A DNA stretch of 64,000 nucleotides, from NCBI GenBank assembly GCA_030144725.1, contig JASKMD010000008.1, positions 14,608,836-14,672,835 of the forward strand, written 5' to 3'. Source of the stretch: Haematococcus lacustris. Its lineage: Eukaryota; Chlorophyta; Chlorophyceae; Chlamydomonadales; Haematococcaceae. Positions within the stretch are counted from its first letter, which is position 1. Each line of letters starts with the position of its first letter. Positions 1 through 10,473 of the stretch are shown piece by piece. The translations under genes were made by a program, and so were the position numbers. The notes under the pieces are model-generated. The model had not been told where the DNA came from. It worked only from the letters and a program-made list of their open reading frames with translations, and did no database searches.

Positions 1-2617
1 CGTGTTGAGCCTGTCCGCATCCATGGAGTCCCAGTGGTATCAATCGCTGATACCCCAGCCACGTGAGTGAGGCAAAGGCCAACAGCTTGCACCTACAAAT
101 GATTCCACCACCTCCCAGTCCAGTCTATCCCTATACAACTTGTACCCTGCCATGTACCATACACAAACATACTACAACCATTGAGGAATGAATTGCGTGA
201 TTGTGTGCATGTAGAGCCACTTTGACCAGGGGCATGGGCCACAGCGCCCTCAAGATGTGCTACAACTGCAACATCAGCAAGCCCCCCAACCCCCCCACAG
301 AGAAGGCGCCCCTTGGCTACGACGCGCCTACGCTGCAGACCCTACCAGGCTCCAACCGGGAGGTATGGAACACTTGACACACTCGACAGCATGTGATATA
401 GAAATCAGACACGAGGATCCCTAGGCACACACCATCCATGCTTGCTGTGGCGGACTGCAGGAGTATGTGCTCATCTATGACGTGCGCATGGAGTTCACCC
501 ACGAGCAGATCATGAGCCGTGGCGCCCCCTTCATCCATGGGTGGTCCCAAGGCGACCCTAGGGTGGTGGGCTGCCACGCCCAGCCCCTCCTGCCCCTGCT
601 GCTGCAACACCTGGACGCCCGGTTGGCCCACCTGGTACCTGTGTACCACGGCTTCATGTATGGCTTGCTCAAGCACCAGCTGGATTGGTTCATGAGTGCA
701 GATGGCCTTCACATTGATGTGCGGCGTGAGATAGTGAAGCGTGGAGCAGCCATTCAATCCCCATCTGACATGGGACGGGACCTGGGGGACCTTGCCAACC
801 GCACGTAAGCCATAAGCATGTTGTGCAGTATGTCATGATCATATCACAACTGAATAACAAGGATGATGACAATGCAAGGTGCATGGCATGACGAGCTTAA
901 TGGTGTTGCACTGCTCATGTCACCATGCAGTGGATGGCGCATGGAGGACTACAAGCACTGGTTTGTGCACTTCTCACCCATCGTGTTGCGGGGCTACCTT
1001 TTGCCAGAGCCCTACCGTGGGTTGTGGACAGCCTTGGAGGGCGCTATGCTGCACTACTTGACACCAGGTAATTTGCATACCAACATTTACAGGCACGATC
1101 CCACTGCATGATGACTAACTCATACCTAGCTTAGTGTATTTGTCTGCCCAATTCAGGCTCGGAGAACAGCGCCACACCTGCGGGGATGGAGGCAGGCTAT
1201 GCACATCTCAAGACCTATGCAGCCAGGTTGGAGCGCTGCCGCCGTGATCCTCTGCTTCCAGCTGCGCATGGCGACAACAAGGACAAGCTGTCTGTGCCTA
1301 CTGACCAAGTCTGCCCAAACCTCCACACAACGGCGTGCAGGTGAGAGTTTTAACAGTAGCATGCAGGCCAACCTTACCCATCAACAATGCATGCATGCTG
1401 CAGGCAGACAATGCATCAACATGTATCATGGCTGTGGTGTGCACAGGCTGTTCATGCAAGAGAGCAATGTGGGCAGGACATTCCTGTTTGGCGAGCTCTG
1501 GATCGAGCGTGACCTGCATGACTTGAAGTCCATCACCACCAGCGGCATTCCTGGAGCCCAGCTGGATGCCCACATTGCCATGCGGGTGGCCGGGCATAAC
1601 GCCAGCAAGAGGCTGCTTGACCGGGCTGAGCCAGAGGCACAGCAGGACTACAAGGCCCGCCTGAAGGACGAGCTGACACAGGACGGGCAGCAGGCCCTGC
1701 TGCTGGGAGCGGGCAGTGCAGAGTGCCCACTGCAGAACAGCCCGGGTGCCATGATGAGGGGCTGCATGAAGGCAGTCCAGGATCTGCAGAAAAGCGACGG
1801 GGCCACCCCATGGCGCACATGGCACGTCAAGCAGGTGTTCGGTGAGGTCTTAACACAAGGAGAGGCAGAGGAGGAGGCCAAGGAGGCTCCACGGGTCGCT
1901 GGCCCTGCACCCCCGTATCCTGTGCGGTACTACCAGCGGGCAGACTGCAATGACACCATTGTGTTCAGCAGTGTGTACAAACGCCCCTCAACCCGCAACA
2001 ACACGTGGGTCAGCATCCCGTTCAGGCTCGATGACGACAAGTGGGCCATTTGGGCTGGCCATGTGCAGTTCTGGGTTCGTTTGGAGCACCCCAACCTGCC
2101 TGGGGTGTTCCTACGCCTAGCAGTCAGCCGCATCTACTTGACCCGCCCTACATCCCACCCCTCATGTTTGGCAGCAACTGGTCAGGCTGTTCCCAGGCCA
2201 CAGCAGGCAGCAGGAGCTGCAGCAGCGGCTAACGCAGGAGGTCAGGGGGGAGAGCCACCAGGAGACGGGGATGCACAAGGGGCTGCTGGGCCAAGCGGTA
2301 TAGGTGGGCCACAGCAGCACAGGTCAGCAAAGCGTGGTGTGGATCAGGCAGCAGCGGAGGCAGCCAGCACAAGTGGCACCAGGAAGTCCCAGAGGCTCGC
2401 AGCCAGTGCATCACAGCGGCAGGCTGACCCCCTTCCACCTGTTGAGGACCGCCCGCAACGGTCAGCCATGGGCAGCATGCACCAGGGCTATGGAGATGAG
2501 CATTGGTATATGTTTGATGCCACCAAGATCTTCACTGTGTTTGTGACCAGCTTTGAGGATGGGGAGGGCTACGGTCGTATGTTCTTTATGCCAGCACACA
2601 GCCTCAGCCGCAGCTAA
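1..2617 (+). CDS. CACTA (EnSpm)-like transposase, 3' part, spliced
   Basis: This is the C-terminal part of a Tnp2-type transposase gene entering from the left edge. Exons that join in frame at GT-AG sites are <1-62, 215-362, 461-804, 931-1067, 1157-1340 and 1447-2617. The joined protein reads GHSALKMCYNC (cysteine-rich, typical after the Tnp2 core), then WRMEDYKHWFVHFSPIVL and the motif pair CPNLHTTACR / FGELWIERDLHDLK. In algal and plant Tnp2/DUF4218 proteins the latter appears as CPNLH..CR...LWVERM. A conserved tail follows (RYYQRADCNDTIVFSSVYKR, then VQFWVRLEHPNLPGVFLRLA), and then a low-complexity Ala/Gln/Gly region. The reading frame is open through all six exons, so this stretch could be functional; the catalytic N-terminal half is outside the window. 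Family assignment rests on motif recognition only. Terminal CACTA repeats were not found, so the element end is undefined. Confidence 0.72.
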
Positions 2618-2889
2618 TCACGAATTAATCACAGCTGGTACACATTGCTGTTGGTGTATTGCTGTTGCTGCTCTTGCTGATGCTGGGGCTGCTACGCTGC
2701 TATGCTGCGACTGCTGCGTTGTCACGCCATCAGCCACTACAGTCATGCATCCTAACTTTCCTAGGAGGAAATGACAAACAGTCGTGAATACCATGAATAG
2801 AGTTGCAGGATGGCATAATATGGCATGACATTGCAGACATAGAACATTGGCATCATGGTAGATGGTAGATGGTAGGAAGCATAGCAGGG
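2618..2889. other. spacer after CACTA-like gene
   Basis: No coding signal is seen. The stretch contains CTG-rich sequence and a short duplicated GTAGATGGTAGATGGTAG just before the minisatellite. It may be the 3' UTR of the transposase gene. Confidence 0.4.
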
Positions 2890-3590
2890 TTTGGAACAGA
2901 TTCCACAGGGTCACCAGGACCCTGCGCAGGGTCGCCAGGACCCTGCGCCGGGTCACCAGGACCCTGCGCAGGGTCACCAGAACCCTGCAAATGGTCAGCA
3001 AGACCCTGTAAAAACTGCCATCAAAACCCTGCACAGGGTCACCAGGACCCTGCGCCGGGTCACCAGGACCCTGCGCAGGGTCACCAGAACCCTGCAAATG
3101 GTCAGCAGGACCCTGTAAACACTGCCATCAGAACCCTGCACAGGGTCGCCAGGACCCTGCGCCGGGTCACCAGGACCCTGCGCCGGGTCACCAGGACCCT
3201 GCGCAGGGTCACCAGGACCCTGCAAATGGTCAGCAAGACCCTGTAAAAACTGCCATCAGGACCCTGCGCCGGGTCACCAGGACCCTGCGCAGGGTCACCA
3301 GGACCCTGCAAATGGTCAGCAGGACCTTGTAAAAACTGCCATCAGGACCCTGCGCCGGGTCACCAGGACCCTGCGCAGGGTCACCAGGACCCTGCGCAGG
3401 GTCACCATGACCCTGCAAATGGTCAGCAGGACCCTGTAAAAATTGCCATCAGAACCCTGCGCCGGGTCACCAGGACCCTGCGCAGGGTCGCTAGGACCCT
3501 GCAAATGGTCGTCAGGACCCTGCAAATGGCGGATGCGCTAGGACCCTGCGCAGGGTCGGCAGGACCCTGCGCAGGGTTTTTTCGGATTTC
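2890..3590. repeat. palindromic minisatellite A (GGACCCTGCGCAGGGTCACCA)
   Basis: About 33 near-tandem units of roughly 21 bp are built on the palindrome GACCCTGCGCAGGGTC. A higher-order period of about 85-130 bp is marked by the interspersed variant TGCAAATGGTCAGCAGGACCCTGT followed by AAAACTGCCATCA (near 3010, 3115, 3245, 3330 and 3440). Short ORFs on both strands run through it only because the unit is a multiple of three. The array shares its CCAGGACCCTG core with arrays at 11.6-13.1 kb and 15.8-16.5 kb. Confidence 0.95.
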
Positions 3591-3728
3591 AAATGGTTAT
3601 AACATCGCACGAACTTTGAGTTTTTCAATGACAACAGCGGCGTTGAGTCGGCCTTTCCTGGGGCTATCTGCGGGTATGCCTCCCGGGAGAAATGATGTAG
3701 GTGACTTTTGGCCTTAATCGGCGCGAGT
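3573..3728 (+). repeat. conserved leader following array A (copy 1)
   Basis: This unique-looking sequence joins array A to the DDE-like ORF. It matches 16445-16603 at roughly 85 percent by eye; that copy also directly follows a CCCTG array. Both copies keep a short reading frame ending PGRNDVGDF(W/R)P and then TAA. The frame survives although the copies differ by compensating one-base indels around 3670. The TAA at 3715 is in frame with the ORF downstream. Confidence 0.8.
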
Positions 3729-5088
3729 GACGTGTTCTGACTGCAAGGACAAGTGCATGAAGCTGAAGCCAGGTGTGGATGGGTCTATCATGCTCTCTAT
3801 CAAGCAGTACGCACCAGTTAAGCAGAAGGAAGGGCCAGCAAGGATTGAGTTGCAGCAATTCAGGTTGAGCTTGCGTGAGGTAGTGGACAAGCTAAACGAG
3901 CAGATGCCTAGCTACATTTGGCACCACTTTGTAGCTCATCATCAGCTAGCTGTGTTCCGGCGGCAGCAGCAGGCAGTGCAGGAGAAGGGTGATCATGGGA
4001 GGGTGGTCATCTCGTGTGATTGGTCTGAGCGCCTGAGCGTAGAGCGGCCCACAGAGATCCAGTCTGATCACTGGCACCATCACAATGTGGGCATCTTTGT
4101 AGCATGTGCATACTTTAGGAATGACAGAGATGAGTACCGGGAGGAGACTGTGTACATATTGACAGATGGGAAGGATCAGTCAGCAGCTGTGACACAGGCA
4201 GCTTTGCATCAGGTGCTTGATTATCTACAGGGTGAGCGGTGCATGGTCATGAAGCAGTTGTGCATGTGGTCAGATGGGTGCGCAGCTCAGTTCAAGGGCA
4301 CACCGGCATTGCAGCTGCACCGGCGCATGGCCATGAGGTACAAGGTGCCAGTGTGGTGGTCGTATGGGGCCACATCTCATTTCAAGGGCCGCCATGACTC
4401 TGAGGGTGGGGTTTTCAAGCATAGCATGGCAGCCAGAGTCTTGGCTGATCACCCAGTTCTCAGTGCTGAGTGCAAGGCTCAACAGCTGGCAGGTGTGCAT
4501 AATGTAGAGTGTGTGGTGCCTGCTGCACAGCTAGCTGCCAGTGTTGCACATCAGACTAGGGGGAGCGTGCAGCGGCGGTGGTGTTTGGTGCTGAAGGATG
4601 AGGAGGTTGAGAAGTGTGCTGAGCCTGACCCTGATGCGCACAGGCTGCTGCGCACCATCTCTGGGTCGCGGGCCATGCATGCAATGTTCTTCCCCGCAGA
4701 TGGGGTTGCGCCCATGTGGTCTGAGACTGCATGTGCGTGTGTGAGGCACATGGGCAGCAAGCCACAGCAGTGCATGTGTCATGGAGCATCTACCCTGAGC
4801 AGCATTCCCATGTTTGGACGTGTGACACTGGCAAGTGACAAGGAGGAAGATGCTGAGTGCTTGAAGCTTTTGCATGCACGGGCACCACACATTGCAAGCT
4901 CTTACATGACCTTGACAATGCATCTGCTGAAGGAGTATGCCCGGGGGTGCTTGGGGTGGAAGGGCACGAGGTTGACGCAGAAGAAGCCATTGCTTAGGGC
5001 TGACATCTTGGAACATCTGAGGTGGGAGCAAGAGATGGAGGAGGATCAGTTGGCTGAAGTGGGGGATGACGAGGCAAATGACATGTAA
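3727..5088 (+). CDS. DDE-like transposase of an unclassified element family
   Basis: This uninterrupted frame of 453 codons has no ATG at its 5' end; the first ATG is at 3757. An in-frame TAA lies 12 bp upstream, so an N-terminal exon or readthrough must be considered. Visible blocks are a Cys pair (CSDCKDKC), an acidic strand VISCDWSERL, EIQSDHWHHHNVGIFVACAY, WSDGCAAQFKG, and then YGATSHFKGRHDSEGGVFKH. The order D...SDG(A/C)..Q(Y/F)K...ATSHGKG.CD..GG..K is one I associate with a widespread, poorly named group of animal and protist transposon proteins that look like DDE/RNase H nucleases. The likely acidic triad is D in CDWS, D in SDG and D/E in HDSEGG. The C-terminus is basic and then acidic. 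No terminal inverted repeats could be placed. Function as a transposase is inference. Confidence 0.6.
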   Translation: MTCSDCKDKCMKLKPGVDGSIMLSIKQYAPVKQKEGPARIELQQFRLSLREVVDKLNEQMPSYIWHHFVAHHQLAVFRRQQQAVQEKGDHGRVVISCDWSERLSVERPTEIQSDHWHHHNVGIFVACAYFRNDRDEYREETVYILTDGKDQSAAVTQAALHQVLDYLQGERCMVMKQLCMWSDGCAAQFKGTPALQLHRRMAMRYKVPVWWSYGATSHFKGRHDSEGGVFKHSMAARVLADHPVLSAECKAQQLAGVHNVECVVPAAQLAASVAHQTRGSVQRRWCLVLKDEEVEKCAEPDPDAHRLLRTISGSRAMHAMFFPADGVAPMWSETACACVRHMGSKPQQCMCHGASTLSSIPMFGRVTLASDKEEDAECLKLLHARAPHIASSYMTLTMHLLKEYARGCLGWKGTRLTQKKPLLRADILEHLRWEQEMEEDQLAEVGDDEANDM

Positions 5089-5526
5089 GGCAAAGCACCT
5101 TCGATTGAAACCAGCAGCAGCAACGAATCCAGAATAGCACAACTGAGCCGATAGAGAAACTGAGCCAATGGAGAAAGTGAGCCAATAGAGCCGAAAACGT
5201 TAAGAGTGCCATGCACCCAACTTGCACCGACTTGTGCGAAGCGTGGCGAGACTCAGTCTCGTGGTGTAATGACATGGCTCGGTGACATGGCGCACTGCGA
5301 TGGCCTACTCCGCAGTACTGCGAGGCTGCCTCTTTAGTGCGAACTTTGCTACGGATGCCACGGAGCGCCTCGCTTCCCTGCTCTTGTAGCTGGGTCGCTG
5401 CTTGTTTGCGCTATCTCAGTTTTCGACCTGGTGGCGGGCGGTGTACTGGGACAAGGCTTCAGTCCAAAACGCGAGTTTCAGCGCGCGTGACTTACCGCGA
5501 TAGCCTCAGCTACCCTTTAATAGCGC
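5089..5526. other. spacer; expected 5' LTR of copia element not visible
   Basis: Near 5145-5205 there is a short repeat of GAGCCAATAGAG-like units. Nothing here matches the 3' LTR at 10474-10743, and no primer-binding site complementary to initiator tRNA-Met was seen. The retrotransposon therefore looks 5'-truncated or rearranged in this interval. Confidence 0.5.
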
Positions 5527-6156
5527 GTGGTGCGATGCGCAGGCCTGTCACGGGTTGGCGGGACCAATGGCCGGGGTGACCAGGAGCAGGCTGCGTACGC
5601 AGCTGAGCTAACCCGCTCTCGCGCAGAAAGCGCACTGGATCGCAAAGCCAAAGCCTTCATCCAGCGTCACGTCTCTAATCTCCACATCTTCACCGTCAAG
5701 TCAGCGGACTCAGCGCAGGACGCCTGGCAAACCCTTGAGTCTCAGTTCACCCAAGCGTCAGTCGCGCGACAGTCGCAGCTGCAGCAGCAACTCAGCCTGC
5801 TGCGCATGGAGCCAGGCGAGTCGGTAGCGCGCTTCTATGCGCGCTTACAGCAGCTGCTTACAGAACTCGAGGCTTGCAGCTGTGATGTCTCTGAGTCCAC
5901 AATCGTGCTAGCCATCCTGGCAGCCCTTCCACCTGAGTATGAGGGCATAGTCGAGCGACTGCGCTACGATCAGACCAGCAACGACCTGTCAGTCAGTCGC
6001 ATCAAGCGGGTGCTGCTGCAGAAGGAAGCAGACCTGCTCACCAAGCAGATGCAGCAGCTCAGCCCCTCCTCATCCTCACTCTGGGCCTACTCCACCCCTG
6101 AGAACCGGGGGGCAAGCAGCTCAGGCTGGCAGTCAAGCAGGAGCAGAAGCTCGTGA
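5527..6156 (+). CDS. copia gag (capsid region), N-terminally truncated
   Basis: This is the retrotransposon capsid-like structural protein. The frame contains the copia gag core: AQDAWQTLESQFTQ, LSLLRMEPGESVARFYARLQ, LAILAALPPEYEGIVERL and the lysine-rich end LLQKEADLL. The usual N-terminal part of copia gag (the segment around a Y..W pair that binds the first helices) is absent. The sequence before ADQEQAAYAAELTRSRAES does not look coding, so the annotated first codon is nominal. The frame stops at 6156, shortly before the zinc knuckle, which continues in the next frame. A shift of +1 near 6100-6200, by an indel or by programmed slippage, would be needed to join them. Confidence 0.8.
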   Translation: MVRCAGLSRVGGTNGRGDQEQAAYAAELTRSRAESALDRKAKAFIQRHVSNLHIFTVKSADSAQDAWQTLESQFTQASVARQSQLQQQLSLLRMEPGESVARFYARLQQLLTELEACSCDVSESTIVLAILAALPPEYEGIVERLRYDQTSNDLSVSRIKRVLLQKEADLLTKQMQQLSPSSSSLWAYSTPENRGASSSGWQSSRSRSS

Positions 6157-6157
6157 G

Positions 6158-7050
6158 CAGCAACAGACCAGGATCCAGTCACCAGACAGGTCCACTAGAG
6201 ATGCCAGCTCACATGCCCACATGACCTGCCACTACTGTGCCAAACCTGGCCACATCATGTCTGAGTGCTTTACCTTTGACAGGGACCAGCGTAACCGTAT
6301 GAGGACACTGTTCAGCAACCCTGCCAAGTCAAGCAGCCCAGGCAGGAAGCCCAGCCTAGTCAGAAGCTCCAGCCCAGCTAGGCCAGCAAGTCCCAGCAGA
6401 GACAGAACCCAGACCCCAGGCAGAGCAGCCGCTCATAGCCCATCTAGGGAACCCACTCTGTACACTGCCTCTACATGCTCTGATGATGATGATGGTGACA
6501 CGCAGATGCTCCAGCCCAGACTGAACTTCAACAGTGATCTGTACAGCCCTTTCCTCATTGATTCAGGTGCCTCCCAGCACATCATCAAGGACCTCCAGTT
6601 CTTCCACAGCTACACAGCCTTTGCACCTTCACAGCACAGGCGTATCAAGCTGGCAGCTGAGGGACACAGCGTCTGGGCAGTAGGATCTGGCAATGTCTTT
6701 CTCAGCACCAAGCGCGGCTTGTGGCTTCTAGGCCATGCTCTGTATGTGCCTGACAGCAAGCAGAACTTTATCTCAGTTGCTGCAGCCACAAGTGATGGCA
6801 GCAGCTTCCTGTTCAGAGATGACACCTGCCTAATCAGATGCAACCAGTTTGGCAGCATGCTCAGGGTAAATGCTCACAAGATCAAAAACACCTACATTCT
6901 GGCAGCTGTCCCAATGCCAGATGGCCCTGATACAGACTCTGAGTCAGAGCAGCTATACAGCATCCAGCAATCAGCTCTACAGCCAGATCACAGGGTACGA
7001 CTGGAGCCTCTCACCTGCACCTACTGCCTGCAGCACCACATCCAACTCCC
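6158..7050 (+). CDS. copia zinc knuckle and aspartic protease segment
   Basis: A CCHC zinc knuckle (CHYCAKPGHIMSEC, about 6227-6268) for RNA binding is followed by a Ser/Pro/Arg-rich linker. The retropepsin active site FLIDSGASQHIIKD lies at about 6551-6592, where DSGA is the catalytic signature. Further blocks LWLLGHALYVPDSKQNFISV and NTYILAA are typical of the copia protease to pre-integrase linker. The frame differs from gag (before) and from integrase (after); both changes are +1. The crossover to the integrase frame must lie between about 6890 and 7050, because the pre-integrase motif VWHQRLCHASY is read in the third frame. The open frame runs on to 7156, but the last 35 codons look non-coding. 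Confidence 0.82.
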
Positions 7051-10000
7051 CTCAAGTGTGGCATCAGCGCCTATGTCATGCCTCATATGCTGCACTTGCA
7101 CGCATGCAGTCAGAAGGCATGGTAAAGGGTGTACCCATCACAGCAGCACAGTTTAGAGCAGCTGCTTCAGAGCCAGCTGTGTGTGTAGGGTGTGTCAAGG
7201 GCAAGCAACGCAAGAATGTGGCATTTGCTGACCCACCTCCCAATGCAGCTCCAGTAAGAGCACCATTAGGGCTAATCCACATGGATGTCTGTGGTCCCAT
7301 GCATGCTAGGGCCAGGGACGGCAGCCTGTATGTAGCCACCTTCCTTGACGAGCACACCAAGCTGTCTGTATGTGTGCCCATCAGCAGCAAAGCAGAGGTC
7401 CCCGATGTAGTCAAAGCAGTCATAGAGCGTCTTGAGACACAGTCAGGCTACCGTTGCAACGCAATCCGCACTGACAATGGCACTGAGTATGTCAACAGCC
7501 GCATGACAGCATACTGCAGCAGCAAGGGAATTGTACATCAGCACTCAGCACCCTACAGCCCTCAGCAGAATGGTGCAGCTGAACGCTTGAATAGGACCAT
7601 CTTTGAGAAGGCACGCAACATCTTGTATGCAGCTGATATGTCTCTCAGCTTCTGGGCACATGCAGTTGAGTTTGCCAATCATGTCAGATGCCTGCTCCCT
7701 GTGTCAGGCCAGCCACTCACACCTTGGGAAGCCTTTTATGGTGTCAAACCTGATCTGTCTGGTCTCAGGGTTTTTGGCTGCAGAGTCTGGCTTCATGTGC
7801 CTGATCACCAGCGCAGCAAACTGCAGGCCAAGTCGGTTGAGGGTCTCTTCTTGGGCTATCAGCCTGGCTCTAAAGCCTACAGAGTCTTGGTCAACGGCAG
7901 AGATACCTGCAGCAAAGACATAGTGTTTGATGAGCTGTCAGTCCTACAGTCTGCTCGCCAGCAAGACCAGCCAAACCAGCCTGTGTTTCTGTTACCCCTC
8001 CCACCTAGCCCTTCTTCAGATTCTCTTTCCCCAGTAGCTCCTGCTGAAGGGGGCGACAGTCTGCAGCAGACCAGCAGCAGTAGCTCTGAGGACAGTGGGA
8101 GCAGCAGCAACATCAGCAGGCCAGGCAGCAGTGCTCAGCGACCTCGGTCCAGACCCTTAGAAGGCATAGAAGCACAGCAAGACAGCAACAGTGAGCCAGA
8201 GCAAGTCAGCCTTACAGCCAGATATGAGCCAGGCTCCCACATGTGGCATCAACAGCAACTAGAACTCATTGACAGGCTACCCAGACCAGGAATAGGCAGG
8301 TTCAGTCTTCGTCCCATGCCTCTAGCCAGGGAGACAGTGGGAGCACATTCAGCAGCACCAGCTGCAGCATCAGCAGCACCAACAGCAGCAAGACCAGCAG
8401 CACCCGCCGCAGCATCAGCAACAGCAAGACCAGCAGCACCAGCAGCAGTTAGATCAGCAGCACCAGCTGCAGCATCAGCAGCAGCAAGACCAGCAGCACC
8501 AGCCGCAGCACCCTCAGCAGCCAGACCTGCAGCACCACCAGCAGCACCAGCTGTGCACCCATCTGCACCCATGCCTGATGCACCTGACTCACGGCCCTCT
8601 TCGCCTGAGGCACCTGGTGCACCCCAGCCACGGCGCAACCCACCAAGGGATCGACGCCCACCACTTAGGATCAGGCAGCCTGAGCTGTATGCCGTGACTG
8701 TGTCAGACTCCCCCATCAATGACACACCCACTGTGGCAGAGGCTCTGGCTGGTCCCATGGCAGACTTGTGGATTGAAGCCATGAATGCTGAGCTGGCTTC
8801 CCTGCATGCCAACCAAACATGGTGCCTTGAAGAGCGTCCTGCCAATGCACGTGTGCTGCCTACCAAATGGGTACTCAAAGTGAAGCGTGATGCTGCAGGG
8901 AACATTGAGAAGCTGAAGGCCAGGCTAGTGGCAAAGGGGTTCTATCAACAATCAGGTGTGGATGTAGGAGACGTCTATGCACCTGTCAGCAAGCATACCA
9001 CATTGCGCACCCTCCTGGCCAAGGCAGCAGCTGAAAACATGGAGATTCATCAGTTAGACTTTGAGACAGCCTTCCTGAACGGCAAGCTAGAGCCAGGGGA
9101 GGTCATCTATGTGCAGCAGCCAGAGGGTTTTGAGGAGGGCAGCACTGTCACTGTGTGCCGCCTGCAGAAAGCCCTGTATGGACTGAGGCAGGCCCCTAGG
9201 GCGTGGCATGCCAGGCTGTGTGAGGAGCTGCTGAGCATGGGCTTCAAGGCCTCCGAGGCAGACCCTGCCCTGTTTACCCTGCAGCTGAGCACTGGCATGG
9301 TGTACCTGCTAGTGTATGTGGACGACTGCCTTCTGTGCACCCAGCAGGGGGACACCGCAGGCTTGGCCAACGTGAAGAAGCAGCTGTCCTCAGCATTCAA
9401 ACTGAAGGACTTGGGTGAGGCCCGGTGGTTCCTAGGGATGCAGCTGACCAGGGACAGGGCTGAGGGCACTATCAAGCTTGACCAGCACAAGTTCATCCAG
9501 GAGCTGGTCACAGCCTACAGCAAGTCAGCAGCTCACAGCAAGCCTCTGCCCATGGCTCCTGCTGTTAAGCTAGTGAGGGAAGGTGATGCCTTGGACACAA
9601 CTGTGCACCATTACAGTGCCCTGGTGGGCAGCCTACTGTATCTGACCTGCTGCACACGGCCAGACATTGCTTTTGCTGTGGGAGCCTTGGCCAGGCACAT
9701 GTCGGCACCTACTAAGCAGCACTGGGCGGCCGCCTGTAGTGTGCTGTGTTACTTGAAGGGCACAGCAGATCAAGGACTCTTGTTTGGTGGTGTGTCAGGG
9801 CTGCAGGGCTACTCTGATGCAGACTATGCAGGAGACAAGGACACAGCCAGGAGCACAACAGGCTATCTCTTCACCTTGAATGGGGGTGCTATCAGTTGGT
9901 CCAGCCGCCTCCAGCCTACCGTGGCTATGTCAACAGCAGAAGCAGAATATATGGCGGCCTCTAGCGCAGCTAAGGAGGCTCTGTGGCTACGGAAGCTCAT

Positions 10001-10262
10001 GAGGGATCTGCAGCTGGATGCTAGCTGTGTGCACCTAGGCTGTGACAACCAAGCAGCCATTCAGCTCCTGCACAACCCCATGGCCACCTCCAGGGCTAAG
10101 CACATAGATGTGCACCACCACTTTGTTAGGGAGCGCATCAGCAGGGGCGAGGTAGCCTTCCACTACTGCCACACCTCCAGCATGCTAGCAGACATCCTCA
10201 CCAAGCCCCTAGCAGCAGTCCAGTTCAACATGGGCAAGCAAGGGTGTGGGGTCTTTAGCTAA
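6870..10262 (+). CDS. copia integrase, reverse transcriptase and RNase H polyprotein
   Basis: Real coding starts near 7000. The pre-integrase HHCC zinc finger is at 7055-7205 (WHQRLCHAS...CVGCVKGKQRK). The integrase core follows with D in HMDVCGPM (7279), D in IRTDNGTEY (7470) and E in SPQQNGAAERLNRT (7560). A long Ser/Gln/Ala/Pro linker holds poly-Ala repeats of the type SAAPAAASAA (8345-8560). Reverse transcriptase begins at WVLKVKRDAAGNIEKLKARLVAKG and contains QLDFETAFLNG, KALYGLRQAPRAWH and the catalytic LLVYVDDCLLC (about 9310). RNase H shows SDADYAGD, STAEAEYMA and the C-terminal KHIDVHHHFVRE, then LADILTKPL. All catalytic residues seen are intact and there is no stop, so this half looks recently active. 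Expression would need the two upstream frame breaks to be bypassed. Confidence 0.93.
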   Translation: MLTRSKTPTFWQLSQCQMALIQTLSQSSYTASSNQLYSQITGYDWSLSPAPTACSTTSNSPQVWHQRLCHASYAALARMQSEGMVKGVPITAAQFRAAASEPAVCVGCVKGKQRKNVAFADPPPNAAPVRAPLGLIHMDVCGPMHARARDGSLYVATFLDEHTKLSVCVPISSKAEVPDVVKAVIERLETQSGYRCNAIRTDNGTEYVNSRMTAYCSSKGIVHQHSAPYSPQQNGAAERLNRTIFEKARNILYAADMSLSFWAHAVEFANHVRCLLPVSGQPLTPWEAFYGVKPDLSGLRVFGCRVWLHVPDHQRSKLQAKSVEGLFLGYQPGSKAYRVLVNGRDTCSKDIVFDELSVLQSARQQDQPNQPVFLLPLPPSPSSDSLSPVAPAEGGDSLQQTSSSSSEDSGSSSNISRPGSSAQRPRSRPLEGIEAQQDSNSEPEQVSLTARYEPGSHMWHQQQLELIDRLPRPGIGRFSLRPMPLARETVGAHSAAPAAASAAPTAARPAAPAAASATARPAAPAAVRSAAPAAASAAARPAAPAAAPSAARPAAPPAAPAVHPSAPMPDAPDSRPSSPEAPGAPQPRRNPPRDRRPPLRIRQPELYAVTVSDSPINDTPTVAEALAGPMADLWIEAMNAELASLHANQTWCLEERPANARVLPTKWVLKVKRDAAGNIEKLKARLVAKGFYQQSGVDVGDVYAPVSKHTTLRTLLAKAAAENMEIHQLDFETAFLNGKLEPGEVIYVQQPEGFEEGSTVTVCRLQKALYGLRQAPRAWHARLCEELLSMGFKASEADPALFTLQLSTGMVYLLVYVDDCLLCTQQGDTAGLANVKKQLSSAFKLKDLGEARWFLGMQLTRDRAEGTIKLDQHKFIQELVTAYSKSAAHSKPLPMAPAVKLVREGDALDTTVHHYSALVGSLLYLTCCTRPDIAFAVGALARHMSAPTKQHWAAACSVLCYLKGTADQGLLFGGVSGLQGYSDADYAGDKDTARSTTGYLFTLNGGAISWSSRLQPTVAMSTAEAEYMAASSAAKEALWLRKLMRDLQLDASCVHLGCDNQAAIQLLHNPMATSRAKHIDVHHHFVRERISRGEVAFHYCHTSSMLADILTKPLAAVQFNMGKQGCGVFS

Positions 10263-10473
10263 GCAGGCACAGGTCATATCTGAGCTTGGAAAGGGCCTTA
10301 GGCACAGGCATGCATGCCTGTCAAACATCCTTTTAGTCCCAGCATGGTGTGTCTTTGCCATGTGCTGAGAGTTGCCCGCACTTGTTGCTTGGCTCAGGCT
10401 TGTTTGCCTGCTGACCGCCAGTTGTTTGCCTAAAACAGTTGTTAGATGTGCTTGCCAGACCTCTGAGTGGGAG

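Noticed and set aside
4531..5142. Minus-strand frame of 203 codons
   Set aside because: Antisense shadow of the DDE-like ORF, which has family motifs on the plus strand.
8249..8905. Minus-strand frame of 218 codons, Gly/Ala-rich
   Set aside because: Antisense of the poly-Ala linker of copia pol.
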